A stretch of DNA of 64,000 nt from Cladopsammia gracilis (GCA_022457155.1 JAJGOT010000237.1:701501-765500); one strand, 5' to 3'. Positions 38,702 to 51,007 are shown, numbered from the stretch's first letter. Notes: generated by a model not told the origin, from the letters alone. Translations and numbers: made by a program.

Positions 38702-38764
38702 AAAGGGTTGTTGTTGTTCATCGTGGTGAACACACTAGTAAAGAAGTATTTTTCGTTTGTCTCA

Positions 38765-38980
38765 CGATGTAGTCACTTCTGATGTTGATCGCGACGTTTC
38801 GACTGCATACTGCTAGTCTTCTTCAGGCGATGGGGTCGACTGGTTACGCGTCTCCTTATGAAGCACGATGTTCTGCTGTGACTGGTTGGTTTTCAACAGC
38901 TGTGACTGGCGCATTTTGATCCTCGTTGTTTCGGCGAATTGTTCCCTCGGCGGTCCGTAAGTCGTACGGCTCTCCTGTTG

Positions 38981-39040
<60 letters not shown>

Positions 39041-39130
39041 ATGTTGTTAGGGTTAAGTCTTATGTGGATCGCCTCTTTGACCCTGCGTGTGTACCAATGA
39101 GGATCACGATCAATAAACTTTACTATATTC
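38765..39130 (-). pseudogene. Penelope-like element 3'-end fragment
   Basis: Minus-strand frame: KFIDRDPHWYTRRVKEAI, IHIRLNPNNINRDSGIEIP and EAWMPTIKKHN, ending at a stop at 38893-38895. The sequence CCTGAAGAAGACTAG, then CAGTCGAAACGTCGCGATC, follows. The TGAAGAAG/GAAACG arrangement is typical of Penelope-like termini. The reverse transcriptase part is absent. It lies tail to tail with the LINE fragment at 38167-38701. Confidence 0.55.
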
Positions 39131-39751
39131 CAAAGCGCGTGGTGTCCGGTGTTGTTGGCGTGCTCTGAAACGGCGGAGGTCTGGGTACGGGCGAATTGGA
39201 TGTCTGCATGACAGGTCTTTGCGCGGCTGAGGCCCAGTTGCGTAAGATGTCAAAGTCATTTGAAGAAAGGTTTACCACGGGTAGAGGTATCATCAAGGGC
39301 ACATTTTCAAGACACACCGTTGTGAAAGAATACTGGACAAACGTGACTGGTACGAAATGTGTTAAAAGATCCACGAGGTCATGGAAAGGCCGGTTTTGAA
39401 TTACAAAAGGAAAGTTTGTTTGGCCAGGAAACTTGTTTTATAGGGTAGACATTCAAATGCATTCTGTCCGTTCTCAATAAAATTAACTTGCATTGAAATG
39501 CTTTTCATTTTGTGCTTTTCGTTGCTCTCAAAGCTTATTCAAAGTCATTTTAGTCGGTTATCAATGGGCCATCCTGCCAGTTTTAAGTTTAGGTCGTTTA
39601 GATTTAATCTCCGTGTATTACGTCTTCCTACATGCCTCTATTGTCCTAAACCATAGGGTCACTAATGATCAACAAGGATTTCTCATGGTCGATTTAATTT
39701 TTATCGTAATGTAAACTTATAATTAATCGTGATCTAATACGCTTTACTTAC

Positions 39752-40006
39752 CAAACACAGTTCTTTTGCTTCAGCACGCATTTCCCTTCCCTCTTCACCT
39801 TACACCTAAACTTATTTTTCTTTCTAAAATTCTCTGCGCCTTTCCCCTCTTCATAAAAAAAAACGCGACACAGTCCACAATCACTTCCTCCGTCACAGGC
39901 ACGTTGACAGCCATATCTGACATAGAAACCTGACCATTCAAAGGACTCTAAGTTTTCGTTAGTGCAAGGGTCAAAGTCCCAGGCGTTTTCCAAACATGCG
40001 ACCACC
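39752..40006 (-). CDS. Internal exon of an unidentified cysteine-rich protein
   Basis: On the minus strand an acceptor (GCGCACCTCAG) and a perfect donor (GTAAGT) bound 255 bp, open throughout, phase 2 at both ends. The roughly 84 residues include nine cysteines: an early C-x9-C pair, the central cluster YGCQRACDGGSDCGLC, then a basic stretch (RKKNKFRCKVKREGKC) and a terminal cysteine. It looks like an extracellular disulfide-rich module. No neighbouring exon could be linked and no family is recognised. Continuing past the donor, the frame meets a stop at once, which is why splicing is favoured. Confidence 0.45.
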
Positions 40007-40130
40007 CTGAGGTGCGCACACGGGACCACACAGAAGTTATTTTGTCACTCATTCCTCCATTCCTCTTAATTACGTCTGGGTAGCAGAAGGCGCAAATTGG
40101 CGAAGAGAAAGCGTTAACCAAATAGGAAAA

Positions 40131-40335
40131 ACCGAAAACCATCTCGGATACTAAATCCGAAAAACCGCTTGTATTTCTGCCGAAAGCCGAAAACCGAATG
40201 CTAAAAAAGAGTAAAACCGCAAACCGGAACAGACATTAAAACCGAAAAACCGAAGGAAATGGGTGCAAAAACCAAAAAAAAAGGAACAAAAAAATGGCCA
40301 AAACCGAAAAACCGAAAATCCCAACGCCCCCCCTC
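40131..40335. repeat. AAAACCGAAAAACCG low-complexity repeat
   Basis: Irregular tandem words of CCGAAAAACCGAAA type. No coding value. Confidence 0.7.
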
Positions 40336-41228
40336 CTTTAGTACAAAGTTCAGAAGAGAGTAGTAAATTATAATGTTTTTTGATTATGTTAGAGATGCGA
40401 GGAAGTGAAGGATTGAAAGTCATAACAAAAGGTATACGTTTGGGTTTGTTTTTGGTTTGTAAAGTGAGTCTCCTGGGGATGTCAGCAGCGCGTCGTATTT
40501 GTCTGGTAAGGCCGAGTTGCGGTTATAACCTCGTTTAAGCAGGTATGTAGTTAACTCAGTATATCAGAACGGGCTTTGACGGCCGAGGAGTTATTATAAA
40601 TTAACACGGTAAGTTTTAAAATTATCTTAGTTTTCACACGGCCCTACCGTACCTGGTAGATCACCCTCACGCTCCCCGCTATATTTCATCGTCCTTTGTG
40701 GACTTTGTGAGCTTTGTGACTTTGTGAAGCGAACCATTTTTTGGGGTCACATATATAGTCGCCGTATACTCAATAAAAGCTACTTTAAACTCCGTAATAT
40801 AGTGTTCTTGGAATTAACAAGAACACTGGGTCCAAAACTGTGAAAATCGAACAAAGCCATGGCTCCGAGTCGTGTTGTTTGTTCTTCGTTGATGACATAT
40901 ATGGCCGATGTTTATAAATGCGAATTACCGGCGCTTAAGTGCCGTATGGTGTCTAATTTTTACTTTGTCGACGAAATTATAATTTAATGTGTTTCTCCAT
41001 TTTGTAAGCTTTCAATTGAGTGTAACCTAACGAATCAATGAGAAAAACAAGATAGAACATTCGATCCTGCCCAAGATCGAGTACATAAACATGCATTTTA
41101 CAACGGAATGATTTCATGAATGATCTCTCATTCCGCGAGCCCTTCACTTTAGCTTACATCATAGGAGCAACTGTTGAGCTTCACCTTCAGAACCGAAACG
41201 CTAGTCTTGCTTAATAATAAGAAGTTCA

Positions 41229-41505
41229 AGACCCGGAGGGGGGGGGGGGACTCCCATATAAAAATGACGGGGGAATCTCTTCTGATGGGCGTGGCTCAAA
41301 ATAATTTTTACCACTAAGAGGTACCAATTCTAAAAACACACGTCATATTCTGTCATATTTTTTCTGCTCATACCCTAAAAGGTACCGCGATAATTCTAAC
41401 GGTGGTCATTTTAGATTTGAGTACCCTAAACGGTACCAATCTCCAAATTTTGACCCCTAAGGAGGTACGACGAGTACCCCCTTCATTTTTATATGGGAGT
41501 TGACA
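41229..41505. mobile_element. G/C-run-bounded MITE (GGTACC family), copy 1
   Basis: Starts with a poly-G run then ACTCCCATATAAAAATGA, and ends with CCCCCTTCATTTTTATATGGGAGT, its complement. Internal words are GAGGTACCAAT and CCCTAAACGGTACC. The same family occurs at about 59818, with shared termini at 60830 and 61375. Confidence 0.7.
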
Positions 41506-42815
41506 GAAACGTGGCTAAAAATAACGTGGCAATCGCACTCGAGAGATAGTACGTGTCTCATCGAATTGTTAATCTTAAACTTTCCAATACGGTTGTCAAC
41601 ACACCTGTCAGTAACCTATATAATCCATCGCACGCCAGATACCGGAAGTTTTCTCGCACGAGCCTCGCGCGGACATGGCCAATCTATAGACGAATTTGAA
41701 AGTAAAAATGTTGACATCGAATTGTTCTGTAAAACAAACTACTGTCGGATGTTTTCACCGTTTTATTTATTTGTTTTTTTCGCATACAAGGTACTGTAAC
41801 TCGTTCTTCCGTGGTTTGAATATGTCAACACTTTTCAAGCTTGAAAACAAAGCATCTTTCACTCACCGGCAGGCTGCACGCAGATCGAAATTTATATCGC
41901 GCGAGCTACGCGCTATCGTAGAGGAGCGTTCGGGTAATTTTTTAAATTAATTTTTATTTTTTAAAAATTTCAATTAACTAATTAGTAAAATATTAACTCC
42001 ATTTAATATTAATACAATTTAATTAAAGTTAGTCCAGTCCATCTTCTCCATAGTCCAGTCCAGAGTCCAGTCCTAGTTTTCCAACTGGCCTTGACATACG
42101 GAACAACGGAAATACGTAGGGCTACGCCTAGAAAATTAAAAAAAATAACAATGATAGATAGAAATAAAAATAGCTGATAATGAAAAATATACAGAAAACA
42201 ATGAAAGTGATAATTAGTATATTTCTTCGCGAATGTTGGGGCCGTGAGGAACAAGTGTTCTGCCTTTTGAAATTAAAAAAGCTTCTTTGGCCTTACGTAT
42301 TGAGACTAGGTTAGAGAAAATTTTCTCAGTGGGGATTAGTTGCATGTCATCAGCAGTGTGATTACTGGTGAGAGGATAGATATAAACCATCCTTTAGCGA
42401 ATCATGGCCAATACATGTTAAAAAATATAAGCAGCATATCGGTTCTAAAAAGACCTAAAACCAACTGCAAATATAACTGCAAGAAGTCATGATTCCAATA
42501 TATACCTAATTCAATAAAGGTTGCTTTGGTCATTGGTAATTGGGCATTGGGAAGCTATTGTTTGGCAGTCACTCAACCAAAGCATTGCATTGTGTTCCGT
42601 ATGCCCAAATGCCAAAGCCCAATTACCAATGACCAATTGCCAAAGCAACCTTTATTGAATTAGGTATATACACTTAACGTGAATCCGTGATGAAGAAACA
42701 CTTTCTGAGTCTTAAGTCTTGCACTACACAGACCTGCATAGACTTTTTTTTTTTATAAACTTTTATTCACTTACTTGCATACAATAATATTAATATATAC
42801 TGCCACTTTGAGACC

Positions 42816-43602
42816 TATTCTTGGTTTTCACGTGACGTCATCAAATTCGAAAATCATAAATTGTAATGCCTTCTGAATTTATATGTCCACCAGGTTGAAG
42901 ATGACTTAAAAATAAATCTTTTCACAAGTATCCAACCCGGTAGCGTCTTTCGTTTTGAAAATACAGCATTTTGAATTTCTGACTTTTCACCCTACGTGAC
43001 ACCAACATGGCGTCCGTGACAAAGCTTTTTCCTATGAAACAAGGGCCTCTCCTCGTGATTTTTGGCACTTTGGGCAGTTAAAGTATTAGGAATGCAGTTT
43101 ATGCGAATGAATAGTAGTTCACGAGAGAAAAGTAATCGCTTTCAGAGCGAAAGTGAAGTCCAGATGTTTTTATTGATTTCCGGCGGCCATCTTGGCACCA
43201 AGATGGCGTTTCCATACAAAGCTCTGTAAATTTGAGTCGAGTGTTTCGGCGAATAATTCAACAACGGGATACTGCACAGATCTGAGACTTAGCGAAGTTG
43301 TTTATTTGTTACTCTTTTATAACATTACAAATTATTGGCTTCTTTCACTAAATAGTTTCGATTCTAAAACATTATATATTGGTGTCCCTCCGGGATGGCG
43401 TTTCCATACAAAGCTCTGTAAATTTGAGTCGAATGCTTCGACGAATAATTCAACAACGGAATATTGCACAGATCTGAGACTTCGCGAAGTTGTTTATTTG
43501 TTACTCTTTTATAACATTACAAATTATTGGCTTCCTTCGCTAATTCGTTTCGATTTTAGACCATTTTAAAATTTTATGGCGTGACAGTGAAAACCAAGAA
43601 TA
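42816..43602. mobile_element. TIR element with internal 192-bp tandem duplication
   Basis: The ends TATTCTTGGTTTTCAC and the complement of GTGAAAACCAAGAATA bound 787 bp. Inside, GATGGCGTTTCCATACAAAG starts a 192-bp unit at 43202 that is repeated at 43394. The period is a multiple of three, so a 125-codon frame crosses both copies, but I see no known domain. The words CACCAACATGGCG and GGCGGCCATCTTGG are typical MITE palindromes. Confidence 0.65.
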
Positions 43603-44500
43603 CAGGCTATATTACACATACATATACTTTATCTTTAGCACTTCCGAAGCTATCATGATTTTTTACAATATTCCAATTACCACATTCGCATTGAGTAGCA
43701 TAACGTTACAACCAAAAAACCAATTTACATAATTTACAGATGCTATTTCCACATACTTGCACAAACACACACACAGAGACCTGCATAGACACTAAAATCA
43801 CGGCCTAAGAAACAGCTGAATAAAGTTACTAATCATAACATTTCCACAATGATGACATAAACTTCATACCAAGCCGATTGCTATTTATCTTGCAAGTTGA
43901 AACCCTAATATGAGCCAGAAGAGCTAGCGCAATGAGGGCACAGAGAAATAAAATTAATCTATAAAAATGGCTATGGACAGTGAGCATGAAATCTCTCCTG
44001 TCACTAGAGAGATTATACCAAAGATCAATCAATCAATCAATTTTATTTTACTCATAAGGCCTATTCTATTTTGCGAAACGAAACAAAACGAAATAAGCCT
44101 ACTCATAACAATGGATTACACTAAACAAGAATATACTTATAAATTAATGTCAATATTATCGAGTGATTTGAAGAGACAAATACTGTAGAGCTATTTGGGA
44201 AAGCTATTCTAGTCATTCTACAGAACTTCTGTCGCTTGAAAAGATAATCCTGTTGCATTTAAATTTCTTTCCCGGTTTGCGTGTCCAGAACCACTGACCA
44301 CGAAGGTGACCTCAGATGAGTACGGATTTCATCATAGGAAGCGATCCGGTTGCTGGTATCGCTGTCAGTCTGAAAACACATCTTATGTATCGTATTTTCC
44401 GCACGTTGGATCGGGCACGGTTTCTCTGATGAAAACTTGTTTCGGTAAGTACTGACTCCTTTCTCGCTGTTAGTTAAAAACAAAGAACTGATTGAATGTA
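43600..44500. other. No gene recognised
   Basis: AT-rich stretch with a short TCAA tract (about 44023-44041). Open frames are short and lack splice context. Confidence 0.4.
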
Positions 44501-44504
44501 AATA

Positions 44505-44700
44505 TATGAAAATCATATATTTGAACTGCGGATAAACATGAGTGAAGTTTGTGATCCTCGCAGTGTGCTCTCAAACCTGGAAAAAATTCAGGCTTGAACC
44601 GGTACAATGCTCTATCCACTGAGCTATCAAGCCCCATGGATAGATTGGTCAATTGCGAGTTCGTAATATAGCCGATGATGGTGAATACAATATGAACGTG
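44505..44700 (-). mobile_element. tRNA-derived SINE copy, partial
   Basis: The segment from TGATCCTCGCAGTGTGCTCT through AAAAAATTCAGGCTTGAAC is shared with 50042-50278. The continuation ATGCTCTATCCACTGAGCTA is the complement of a tRNA A-box region (TAGCTCAGTGGATAGAGCAT). Most of the B-box side is deleted. Confidence 0.6.
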
Positions 44701-44889
44701 AATACATGTATATGAAAATCATATAGCAAATTGGATCTCTACATAAGTAAGAATTTCTTATCAATTCTCACAGATAAATATAGCAGCAGTTTAATTGCGT
44801 ACAGAGCCCCATATTGAGAAATCACATTTTTGAGTCCCTTATATGGGAAAAAATGTTTGGTTTTCGCCATAAAATTCAACGCTGTGGCA

Positions 44890-45840
44890 AAATGGCCGGT
44901 AACCGGTCAAGGTTTTCAAATCACTAAATGACCGGCAGTCCTATATTCTCAGTAAATTTGACAAATCGAAAAAATACAGCCATTCTGAACTATCATATGT
45001 CGTGATCCTGATCAAACGAACCGGTTTTGTGGGATTTCTATATCACGAAACCATGTTTTGTGACACTTAAAGGCCCAGTTCAAACGTCGAACTTCACATG
45101 TGCCGAACCTAATGCAAATGAGCAAAATCTATTGTTCTTGCTAATTTGCATTAGGTTCGGCACATGTGAAGTTCGACGTTTGAACTGGGCCTTAGAACTT
45201 TTTTCAGCTCGACTGCCGGTCAAGGTTTTCAAAACACTAAATGGCCGGCAGTCCTATATTCTCAGTAAATTTCACAAAATCGAAAAATTCCGGCCAATCT
45301 AAACTATCATATATCGATTTAGAAAAGTCAAGCGATCCTGAAATGCTTTATAGATCTCAAGTCTAGTGTTTGGTTTACGCTGGGCTCAGAAGACGAAACC
45401 ATGTATGTTTTGTGACACTTCCAGCTCGACTGCAAAAACATGGTTCCATGATATAGAAATCCCACAAAACCGGCTCGTTTGATCAGGATCACGACATATG
45501 ATCGTTCAGAATGGCTGGATTTTTTCGATTTTGTGAAATTTACTGAAAATATGGAACTGCCGGCCATTTAGTGTTTTAAAAACCTTCCTTGACCGGCAGT
45601 CGCCGAGCTAAGTGTCGCAAAACATGGTTTCGTCTTCTGAGCCCAGCGTAAACCAAACACTAGACTTGAGATCTATAAAGCATTTCAGGATCGCTTGACT
45701 TTTCTAAATCGACATATGATAGTTTAGATTAGCTGGAATTTTTCGATTTTGTGAAATTTACTGAGAATATAGAACTGCCGGCCATTTAGTGTTTTCAACA
45801 AATTGACCGGTTACCGGCCATATAGCCACAGCGAAAATTC
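44890..45840. repeat. Cluster of four related units, two in each orientation
   Basis: A unit with ACCGGTCAAGGTTTTC, CTAAATGRCCGGCAGTCC and TATATTCTCAGTAAATTT occurs at about 44905 and 45220 in plus orientation, and at about 45480 and 45720 in minus orientation. Flanking blocks (CTGATCAAACGA; TAGATCTCAAGTCTAGTG) are copied with them. The first plus unit is split from the second by the MITE at 45070. Confidence 0.7.
45070..45191. mobile_element. MITE flanked by TTA, TIR AAGGCCCAGTTCAAACG
   Basis: Near-perfect arms of about 50 bp (AAGGCCCAGTTCAAACGTCG) surround a centre of about 20 bp. TTA occurs on both sides (45067-45069 and 45192-45194), fitting a Harbinger-type target. Confidence 0.75.
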
Positions 45841-45899
45841 AAATTCACCAACATCAAGGAAACAGGAGACCTCTGTTTGCCGGCTGAGACTGCGATGGC

Positions 45900-47400
45900 T
45901 AATCAGACTGATAGTATGTAATAGCGAAGCTCCACACCGTTCGATACGTAAACCACACACAACCACAATTTCTTGATAGGCTAACCGTGCTCGACGTCAG
46001 CTTTTGTTAATCCTTTTACGGTACGTGGCCTGTTTACCATATCAATTCATATCAATTTAGGTTAATTTAACAGGACAGTGTCACGAGATTTTCGACCTTT
46101 GTTGTCGTCAAACCGTTCTACAATACATTCACTTATTTACAAAATGATACTACAACACCGGCCAAAAATTAATCAATCACTGATTGAAAAGGAACAAATT
46201 ATTGAAATGGGCTAGAACAGACCATGATTTTTTTCCTCTTTCAAGAGGTGTTTCCATGGTAGTATAGTGCTATTTACTTATGCGCGAAGCGGCATGAGTT
46301 AAAATTTGCCTTCCGTTTTCCTTTTTCTTTTTTTTTTATTAATATTTTTTTTGTGTCAGGATTTTGCATGCAACTTTATGCACGCATATTTTAAATTGTG
46401 CTCATCCGGTTCATAGCTTTGCCATTTACATTTCCTGTTTAGTGACTTCTGGCTACTCTCACTTCCGGTAAAACTGCGTTACTGAAGTGTCACGACAGCG
46501 TCTCCTACAAAACCACTTACATAACTAATGTTCACGTTAGGGAAATGGTCAAAACTATTGTACTCGGTCAGGACCCACCATTTAACAAAAAGACTGGTGG
46601 TCTGTCTATGTAACCCCTCTCCCCCACCTAAAAAGATGGTGTCTTGTTGGTATAGCCCCATTCTATCAGGAGTAGAAACTGAGAGAAAGATAAAAAAAAT
46701 TCCTGTGCCATTTTTACTAGCAATGCAAGCTTCATGCACACCTAATATTTAACTCTTATCTCTAATTTTTAGGAACATTGATTGAATGTCCAATCAAGCT
46801 GGACATTCAATCAAAGATGTTCTTCTAATCCCACTTGAACTCATACGCAGCAACCGTGACGCAGTGAGAAAGGCGAGAGAGGCTCATTTGACACACAAAG
46901 GGAAAACGTTCTCCTCTATATCTAGGAATAAATAGACGTGACGAAGCTCATTGACATACGACACCTAGTTTCCTACACCAATAACAATCTATTGTTTTTA
47001 TTTTCATAATTTGAAACTCTTATTTGTAACGAACTTTTAGTTTTATCTTCATTTTTCCGTTAGCCCCTGAAGAAGGTTTGTTTTCAAACCGAAATATTGG
47101 GCAAATTTGTTTGAATATATATATATATTCTTTGTTTACTCCTTCATCGCCTTGCCGTAAGGATCAGTTTGCCGTTGTCCGATTTTCAACTCAGAAGAAT
47201 CACTGGCTTCATTGTGGTACAGCCTTCATTTCCAAAACATTCAATAGTAAACAACGTGGTTTGCAGGAATGATGACTGAATGAAAGAAGTAACTCTTCTC
47301 CATGTCGGACATCTTCTTATCATGTTTAAAATATTAAAATATATTATAAAACTTTCTTACGCATGCGCAAGAGTATAGGCTGCTTGGAGCCTCTTGTTTG
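45900..47400. other. No gene recognised
   Basis: A short palindrome lies at about 46762-46795 (ATTGAATGTCC / GGACATTCAAT). CCTGAAGAAGGTTTGTTT and ACCGAAATATTGGG at 47065-47100 resemble a Penelope-like terminus. No exon is supported. Confidence 0.4.
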
Positions 47401-47421
47401 TACATAAGTAAGGGATTTCAG

Positions 47422-47503
47422 CAACCTCGTTCCCAGGGTCTCTCTTCTTCCCGCCCCTGGAGCGCTCCAGGGAACGGGAAGGGAAGACCCTGGGAACGAG
47501 GTT
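47422..47503. mobile_element. MITE, TIR CAACCTCGTTCCCAGGGTC
   Basis: 82 bp made almost wholly of one hairpin: AACCTCGTTCCCAGGGTC and its complement, with CCCTGGAGCGCTCCAGGG in the centre. Confidence 0.85.
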
Positions 47504-47861
47504 GGGTTTTCAGTCACATCAAATACAGATGCGCCAATACACTGAATACAGTCTCAAATCGTCATACGATCTGTACGGACTGACAGACCGTAGTAGTCGA
47601 TCCGTTGCCGATTTGATAATTGTATTTATGTACTTGTTGGTCAGAGGATGAGAGATTTGACGACCTGTACAGTCTACAGTCTGTACAGATCGTAAAAAGA
47701 GCGGGTTAGTCTGTGGACGGTCCGTGAATTGCATCTCATCAAACGGACTTCGGCATCGCTACGGCCAAAACAAGAGAATACCTTGTTCACGGGAACGTAT
47801 AGTTCAAAGAAGCAGAGAGGCTATTAAAGCATGTAGCGTAAACGCTATCTCATTAAGTTAA

Positions 47862-48537
47862 GGTATTTCTGGAGGCTAAAGTGACTCTTTCGGAATGCCG
47901 TAATTTTTTTTTTACAGCTAAGAGGCAATGGAAACGATTATCGAAGACATCAACAAAATGGCTGCCATCGAGCACAGCTGAGAATTCGCTCTTTAAGTGA
48001 TTTCTTTTCAATTCGCGGACGATTTTCAGACACGAATTTAGAGGAGGGGTCTACTAACTTTAACTTCTTTGCGTAGTTTTATCGGGAAGACTTGAAACTT
48101 GGAGGATATAAACTACACTTCTTTGGCAGTGCGTCAATGGTTCTGAAATAGACGAGTCGTGACAACACCATCAAATTCACGGACAAGGTAAATCAGATAT
48201 TGCGACATAAAATATTCCGCTTTCTCTTAAATTTGACGCACTGCCAAAGTATTGTAGACATGATTGATATACATCGTTTGGACAAAGATCTTGTCCAATG
48301 AATAAATTTTAGTCAAGTTTTTTTCAAAAAGTGTGATGTGAAATGGTCATGACCACACCCATAAACACGTCAAATTCCAGGAATACTTTACATTCTTTTG
48401 GGAAAAAAAATTTTGACGAAAAGTACACGAAATGTTGTTTCAATGGTGTTAATATGACTGACTTGGAGCAAATATATATTTAAAAACAATGCATATTATT
48501 TCAGGCCAAAATGCACAAAATAGCCTCCAGGAATACC
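47862..48537. mobile_element. piggyBac-like MITE 1 (TTAA target)
   Basis: The termini GGTATTTCTGGAGGCTA and the complement of TAGCCTCCAGGAATACC bound 676 bp, flanked by TTAA at 47858-47861 and 48538-48541. A sub-terminal inverted pair (TTTGGCAGTGCGTCAA) lies inside. No transposase frame. The TTAA duplication is the piggyBac hallmark. Confidence 0.75.
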
Positions 48538-48854
48538 TTAAACGGATTCGGCATCGCTGCGGACATACAAGAATGACTATACCTCGTTCTAAAAGCGTGT
48601 GCACGGGAATGTGTAGTACTAAAAAGCAGTCAGGCCATACATGTATACGGTATTACATCGTTGTATCATGATGAGCGTGTGCACGGCATGAACGCTACAG
48701 TGGCGCGTCCAAACAAGCAGGAGAATCAACCATATATCATCTGAGTTTTAGGGAGCTTTCCAGGGGGATAAACTTGAAAAAAAAATAGGTTGTAATCAAT
48801 TTTCATCCTTCACTTCGTGTTATGATCATTTAGCCAACTGGCCATTTAGCCCTA

Positions 48855-48965
48855 CCCTGGGTGCCAGAGGTTTTTATTTTTTAGTGAAAACGGCGAATTT
48901 GAGCGGCGAAGCCGCGACAACGAGGCGCAACGCGCCGAGAAAAAATAAAAACCTCTGGGCACTCG
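48855..48965. mobile_element. MITE, TIR TGCCAGAGGTTTTTATTTTT
   Basis: The inverted ends TGCCAGAGGTTTTTATTTTT and its near complement (AAAAATAAAAACCTCTGGGCA) flank GGCGAAGCCGCGAC. A related CCAGAGGTCCG / CGGACCTCTGG pair bounds about 49807-49887. Confidence 0.7.
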
Positions 48966-50041
48966 AGTACACAACCTCATTTCCATGCGATTTGTGGATC
49001 GGATATCTCACCAAACCGGTTTTAAACCTTGGGGACCAAAGCGTGTCTGTTTGTTTACATTAAATCTAACAGCTGACATGTTTAAAACGCGGTCGAGACA
49101 GAAATATTAAATCAAAAAAGATACATCGATGACATTTTTTCACTGTAGAGTGTCGAGAAAAAGGAGATAGAAGATTTTATTGTCCTTGCAAACAAACACT
49201 AATCTCAGACAAAGAAGTAAACTTTCTGGATACAACCGTTTTCAAAGGCGAGAGATTTAACAAACAAAGAATCCTTGATATCCGCACGCAATTAATCCAG
49301 TACACCTATTTCTCTTCCTGTCACCTACCAGTGGTCAGCGAAATCGTTCAGCGAGAATACCTGCAACTCCAAAGCACGCCTCCGTGCTAGAGATAAAAAT
49401 TTTCCTTGTTCAAACAAAACTCTAAAGGTCACACTCCACGATAACACGAATTAATAAGTCGTGTCTGGCCTGTCAACACCTCTTTTCAAGACCTCCTTGC
49501 GCTGAATAAATTAGTTCTCTGATATTTTGAAAATTTGGATACTAAAGAGTAATCCACAGCGTTTCTTAAAGATCGCAAAAAGACGCGATCTCTATCTACG
49601 TCCGCCATTGTTGTTTGTGTGGCTTCACTTTGGGAAACCGGTTTTTCACGCGCCCGTTGCGAATTGTTTCGGTCCAGCCAATCGAAGTTGCTGTTGCATC
49701 GTTAACTCCCGGTAGAGTCTGGAAACAAGTAGGAGAACCAATCAGCGACCTAGTTCAGATTCTGAACTAGATCCTCGCATGGAAATGAGGTTGTATATTC
49801 GAGTGACCAGAGGTCCGTCTCGCGAGCTTCTTCTAACCGTTTATGCGGTTAATTTCACTCATGATATTCAGAGAACGGACCTCTGGATCCAGGGCGATTT
49901 AGCCCCCACCTTAAATGCGTTTTAGACCCTATTAAACACGTTAACCCTTTCTTTCAGAACCATGTCTGAATGTATACTCGGCCAGTTTCCCTTCGCGCAA
50001 CACGTTTTCAGAACAAAGAGTATACATACTCACTCTAGAGT

Positions 50042-50278
50042 GATGATTTGTGATCCTCGCAGTGTGCTCTCAATTTAAGCAGTTGGAAAAGCCACCTGAG
50101 AAAAAATTCAGGCTTGAACGGGATTCGAACCCATGACCTTAAGGCCTTGTGATACCGGTGCAATGCTCACCGGTATCGCAAGGTCATGGGTTCGAATCCC
50201 GTTCAAGCCTGAATTTTTTTCAGGTTGCTTTTCCAACTGCTTAAGTTGAGAGCACATTGCGAGGATCACAAATCATCA
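50042..50278. mobile_element. Head-to-head tRNA-SINE palindrome
   Basis: Arms 50042-50159 and 50168-50278 are inverted copies of one SINE segment, each with the B-box GGTTCGAATCCCG and the AATTCAGGCTTGAAC block, meeting across about 8 bp. A small indel separates the arms. The transcript would form a long hairpin. Not a tRNA gene. Confidence 0.75.
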
Positions 50279-50389
50279 CTCATGTTAAACCGCAGTTCAA
50301 ATATATGATTTTCATATATTCATATTCATATACTCACTCTAGTTTCGTTTCGGGCAACACAGTTTTATATGGGGGCTAATTGTCCGAGG

Positions 50390-50941
50390 CTAAATAGTGA
50401 GGGGGATAAATTAGTGGGCTCAATGGCTAGTGGGCTAAATGGCTAGGGAGCTAAATGGCTAGGGAGCTAAATGGCTAGTGGATTAAATGGCAAGTGGATT
50501 AAATGGCAAGTGGATTAAATGGCAAGTGGATTAAATGGCTAGTGGGTTAAATGGCTAGTGGATTAAATGGCAAGTGGGTTAAATGGCTAGTGGATTAAAT
50601 GGCTAGTGTGTTAAATGGCTAGTGGGTTAAATGGCTAGTGGATTAAATGGCAAGTGGATTAAATGGCAAGTGGGTTAAATGGCTAGTGGATTAAATGGCT
50701 AGTGGGTTAAATGGCAAGTGGATTAAATGGCTAGTGGGTTAAATGGCAAGTGGATTAAATGGCAAGTGGGTTAAATGGCTAGTGGATTAAATGGCTAGTG
50801 GGTTAAATGGCAAGTGGATTAAATGGCAAGTGGGTTAAATGGCTAGTGGATTAAATGGCTAATGGATTAAATGGCAAGTGGATTATATGACAAGTGGATT
50901 AAATGGCTAGTGGGTTAAATGGCTAGTGGATTAAATGGCTA
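50390..50941. repeat. 16-bp minisatellite upstream of the transporter
   Basis: About 34 tandem copies of TAAATGGCTAGTGGAT with alternating GCTAGT/GCAAGT and GGATT/GGGTT variants. The array ends about 290 bp before the SLC16-like start codon. Confidence 0.95.
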
Positions 50942-51007
50942 GAGTGTTTTCTTTTTTAAAACAAAACCGGACCATTATTTTTGGGTTTCCACTAATATAA
51001 ATATGTC

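Noticed and set aside
38926..39399. Plus-strand frame (with one internal TGA) followed by AATAAA at about 39476
   Set aside because: Its first half overlaps the minus-strand Penelope-like frame, which has recognisable content. The rest has no motif.
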